Assembly (NCBI RefSeq): GCF_026104355.1
Contig: NZ_CP110535.1
Span: forward strand, 4,154,001 to 4,218,000
DNA length: 64,000 bases
Source of the DNA: Halomonas sp. BDJS001
Lineage (GTDB): Bacteria > Pseudomonadota > Gammaproteobacteria > Pseudomonadales > Halomonadaceae
Direction: 5' to 3'
In this document: piece by piece, positions 61,970 through 64,000 of the stretch
Numbering within the stretch: the first letter of the stretch is position 1
How the letters are laid out: each line of letters starts with the position of its first letter
The notes under the pieces: generated by a model
The model's input: only the letters and a program-made list of their open reading frames with translations
What the model was told of the DNA's origin: nothing
Databases searched by the model: none
Position numbers and translations under genes: made by a program

Positions 61970-62560
61970 ATGCTTGATACCACTGCTCTTAACCAGCAAA
62001 GAAACTTCTTTGAGGGCCATGCCGCTATTTGGCTATTTGGCTACGGCTCGCTGATTTGGAAGGCGGATTTTGCCTACTTAGAGCGTCGCCCGGCGTATAT
62101 ACACGGCTGGGAGCGGCGATTTTGGCAGGGCTCCCACGACCACCGTGGCACGCCTGAAGCGCCTGGGCGGGTGGCGACGCTGGTTCGCGCCAAGGGTTCG
62201 ATTTGCCACGGCATGGCCTACCGCATTACCCCGGAAGTGCTCGCCCCGCTGGATGTGCGTGAGAAGAACGGCTATTTGCGGGAAAAAGTAGCGCTGACGT
62301 TCGTTGATGAGAAGGCGTCTGTTGCTGAGAAGAGCAGCGGAACCGAACAGAGTGAAGGACTTATTTATCTGGCCAGTGAAGACAATCCAGCCTTTTTGGG
62401 CGACGCGCCGCTTGATGAAATCGCTCAGCAAATTGCCAATGCCCATGGCCCCAGCGGCCCCAACCGCGACTACTTGGTCAACCTCGCCAAGGCGCTGCGG
62501 GAACTAGGTGCCAACGACGCCCATATCTTTGCCCTGGAACAGCAGCTGAGCCAATTTTAA
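61970..62560 (+). CDS. chaC: Gamma-glutamylcyclotransferase (ChaC type)
   Basis: The protein of about 196 aa has the YGSLIW motif near the N-terminus, the catalytic Glu in LDVREKNGYLRE and RDYLVNLAKALRELG, as in ChaC. It cleaves glutathione to 5-oxoproline and Cys-Gly. The start is uncertain: ATG 61970 gives the usual length but lacks a ribosome site, and an ATG eight codons upstream is possible. It is divergent from the CbiX-like gene and convergent with the HPP gene. Confidence 0.88.
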   Translation: MLDTTALNQQRNFFEGHAAIWLFGYGSLIWKADFAYLERRPAYIHGWERRFWQGSHDHRGTPEAPGRVATLVRAKGSICHGMAYRITPEVLAPLDVREKNGYLREKVALTFVDEKASVAEKSSGTEQSEGLIYLASEDNPAFLGDAPLDEIAQQIANAHGPSGPNRDYLVNLAKALRELGANDAHIFALEQQLSQF

Positions 62561-62562
62561 CA

Positions 62563-63090
62563 TTACCAGTAGCGTGGATAGCGGCGGTGGCGGGCAAGGT
62601 TATTGACCAATATGGCGATGACCAGCATCACTACACTGCCCGCGCCGATTGGCAAAAGAGGGTACCACCACCCTAATTGATGAACACTGGCGCCCCCGCC
62701 TACCGCAATCAGCGCCGCCGCGGCGCCCGGTGGGTGAACCGTGTGGGTTAGCTGCATACCCAATACCGAGAGTGAGACGGCCAGGGCCATTGAGAGCGGT
62801 GTCGCCCCCAGCAGTTGATAGCAAGCAACGCCAATACCCGCGGAGAGCACGCTGCCAAACAGTACATGGCTGGGCTGAGCAAAAGGACTTTCAGGTGCCG
62901 CATAGATGAGCACCGAGGTTGCGCCGAAGGAGCCTACGATCAGCAGTTGTTGTGACAGCCACGCCGAGCTTAACCAGCAAATGACCGCCATACCGGTAAA
63001 GGCCCCGAGCCATGACCAAAAAGCATCCTGCCAGCCTACCCAGGCACGCTTGACTGGCTGCCCCCGCATCTTGCCAAGATAAGTCTTCAT
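62563..63090 (-). CDS. HPP-family membrane protein
   Basis: The 175-aa protein has five hydrophobic helices and the name-giving HTVHPPGAAAALIAV motif near residue 120. Some cyanobacterial and plant members transport nitrite; others are unknown. I placed the start at the ATG at 63090. The 5' end of its message can form two alternative hairpins, one of which covers the start codon. Confidence 0.82.
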   Translation of the reverse strand: MKTYLGKMRGQPVKRAWVGWQDAFWSWLGAFTGMAVICWLSSAWLSQQLLIVGSFGATSVLIYAAPESPFAQPSHVLFGSVLSAGIGVACYQLLGATPLSMALAVSLSVLGMQLTHTVHPPGAAAALIAVGGGASVHQLGWWYPLLPIGAGSVVMLVIAILVNNLARHRRYPRYW

Positions 63091-63120
63091 TGCACTCGCT
63101 TTGCACAAAATGAGTGCAAA
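63088..63120 (-). promoter_or_regulatory. Two mutually exclusive hairpins over the HPP start
   Basis: On the minus strand TTTGCAC (63120-63114) can pair with GTGCAAA (63106-63100, 7-nt loop). The overlapping TTGCACTC (63119-63112) can pair instead with GAGTGCAA (63097-63090, 14-nt loop), which ends on the A of the start ATG. The shared arm makes the folds exclusive: one leaves the start free, the other hides it. The same half-sites could be a DNA operator with three boxes. Confidence 0.5.
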
Positions 63121-63293
63121 TGATGCCAAAATGCACCAAATAAGCAAATGACAATCTATCATGCCCCTAATGAAATTGACTCAAGGGCAACCTGATTACT
63201 CATCGTCAGTGCATGGGGTGTTAACCAAGGTGAGAAACAGGGGCATTATTTTATGACATTTTTTATAAACAATACCCGAGCTCGTTCGTCATA

Positions 63294-63590
63294 CTAGATA
63301 GAGGGGTCAAACAGCTTAACTTCGCGTATATCGACCTGCTCCCAGACACGCTCATTCATATAAGGCTCTTGCGCCAGCCAAGCCTCTAAATCTTCTCGAG
63401 TGGCAAATCTGAAATGTGCATTTGAACCAATCATTTTACCTTCATCGTTCAGCACTACCCCTCCACTGACGAAATTACCCGACCGATAGAGAGTACGGAG
63501 CCCCTCCAGGTGCGGCTCGCGACAAGCCAAGCGGCGGTTTAAGGCACCTTCATCGGTGTAATCGTAGGCGACCAACGCAAACTGCTTCAT
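63294..63590 (-). CDS. YciI-family protein
   Basis: The 98-aa protein has a ferredoxin-like YCII domain (FALVAYDYTDEGALNRRLACREPHL contains the early His and Asp; FATREDLEAWLAQEPYMNERVW). YciI proteins may be dehydrogenase-like or hydrolytic small enzymes; roles are unknown. GGAG lies six bases before the ATG. Single gene in a 220-bp interval from HPP; the downstream gene points the same way. Confidence 0.85.
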   Translation of the reverse strand: MKQFALVAYDYTDEGALNRRLACREPHLEGLRTLYRSGNFVSGGVVLNDEGKMIGSNAHFRFATREDLEAWLAQEPYMNERVWEQVDIREVKLFDPSI

Positions 63591-63611
63591 CTACTACTCC
63601 TCTTAGTGTGT

Positions 63612-63920
63612 TTACATCATCAACCATGAAAGAATAAACAGCCCCAGCACGGTACGAAAAATACCGCCGATTAGCGAGCCACGCAGAAATGCGCGCAAAC
63701 CGCCCCACAGGATCAGCAGCCCGATCACTAAGACGGTAATACTGAAAAAGGAATCATTGATCCCCAGCGAACGGGTCAAGCCGTCGATAAAATCGCCGAA
63801 CGCTGCAAAGAAGTTGGTAAAAATGCTCAGCAGAAACTCCACCACCACGCGGATCGCTTCGCCGATAGTTTCGCCAATTTCGTCAAAAAAGCCATTTGCC
63901 TGCATCGCGTTTGCTTGCAT
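63612..63920 (-). CDS. Small membrane protein of unknown function
   Basis: The roughly 102-aa protein has a first amphipathic/hydrophobic stretch (VVVEFLLSIFTNFFAAFGDFI in its middle) and two clear helices near the C-terminus (about 55-95), ending FILSWLMM. I do not recognise a named family. The start is unclear: ATG at 63920 and 63905 are both plausible, and an open frame continues to an ATG at 63998 without visible ribosome site. The promoter lies outside or at the right edge. Confidence 0.6.
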   Translation of the reverse strand: MQANAMQANGFFDEIGETIGEAIRVVVEFLLSIFTNFFAAFGDFIDGLTRSLGINDSFFSITVLVIGLLILWGGLRAFLRGSLIGGIFRTVLGLFILSWLMM

Positions 63921-64000
63921 TGATAGTACCCAAGACTGAGAAGGATTAGCGACATTGTCGGTTAAATACGCTGACTGAGCAAAGCAAGGCAAATCCATTC

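Noticed and set aside
1-64000. CRISPR arrays, tRNA/rRNA genes, insertion sequences, phage genes
   Set aside because: No regularly spaced repeats, cloverleaf sequences, transposase or phage proteins were seen on either strand.

Overview
The window reads as a chromosomal segment of a moderately GC-rich, probably marine or halophilic gammaproteobacterium. Halomonadaceae (Halomonas-like) is my best guess. It rests on the mix of TRAP, sodium-solute, NhaC and YfcC transporters, dense amine and amino-acid catabolic operons and Enterobacteria-like core proteins; there is no rRNA or marker gene here to prove it. I see no tRNA, rRNA, CRISPR array, insertion sequence or phage gene.

Layout. (1) 1-5228, minus: the end of a hydroxyproline-type catabolic operon ([2Fe-2S] dehydrogenase subunit, DapA-family lyase, TRAP transporter) with its GntR regulator. 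(2) 5229-14487: a beta-alanine/ureido-compound module made of a RutR-like TetR regulator, CoA-acylating semialdehyde dehydrogenase, omega-aminotransferase, DUF3311 plus SSS transporter, GntR, M20 carbamoylase-type hydrolase and amidase. (3) 14501-28243: an anaerobic respiration island. It holds frdABCD-menBCE in one minus-strand operon, doxX-menFDH in another, menA divergent from it, and a CitT/DASS-type dicarboxylate transporter broken by a frameshift. Two FNR/ANR-like boxes lie in the key promoters. (4) 28302-33521: an ABM protein, a photolyase/cryptochrome, a two-gene toxin-antitoxin-like pair whose GNAT gene lacks any canonical start codon, a decayed second copy of the photolyase 3' end, and an AT-rich azlC-azlD-araC block. 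(5) 33627-39505: gabT-gabD-permease with divergent gabR. (6) 39593-41045: an SLT-like lipoprotein and a TSUP permease.

(7) 41120-50350: a putrescine module with puuR, nhaC, puuC, spuC-like aminotransferase, puuD, puuA and puuB. With region 5 it forms a continuous route from putrescine through gamma-glutamyl intermediates or 4-aminobutanal to GABA, succinate semialdehyde and succinate. (8) 50650-56727: an undescribed-looking catabolic cluster (atypical M24 hydrolase, orphan 125-aa protein, YfcC transporter, DUF1028, M20 hydrolase, GntR). (9) 56910-63920: housekeeping and accessory genes (nemA, tspO, a ZipA-like membrane protein, frameshifted ybiT-like ABC-F ATPase, two-domain CbiX-like protein, chaC, HPP protein, YciI-like protein, small membrane protein).

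The central theme is nitrogen-compound catabolism: three class-III aminotransferases, each beside an aldehyde dehydrogenase. A self-contained menaquinone/fumarate-respiration island is embedded in it. The strongest candidates for new biology are that island, the GNAT pair with its probable AUU start and photolyase scar, the M24/DUF1028/M20 cluster, the ZipA-like paralogue, and the switch-like overlapping hairpins at the HPP gene start. Two conserved genes (the DASS transporter and ybiT) each carry one missing base, so sequencing error must be considered.
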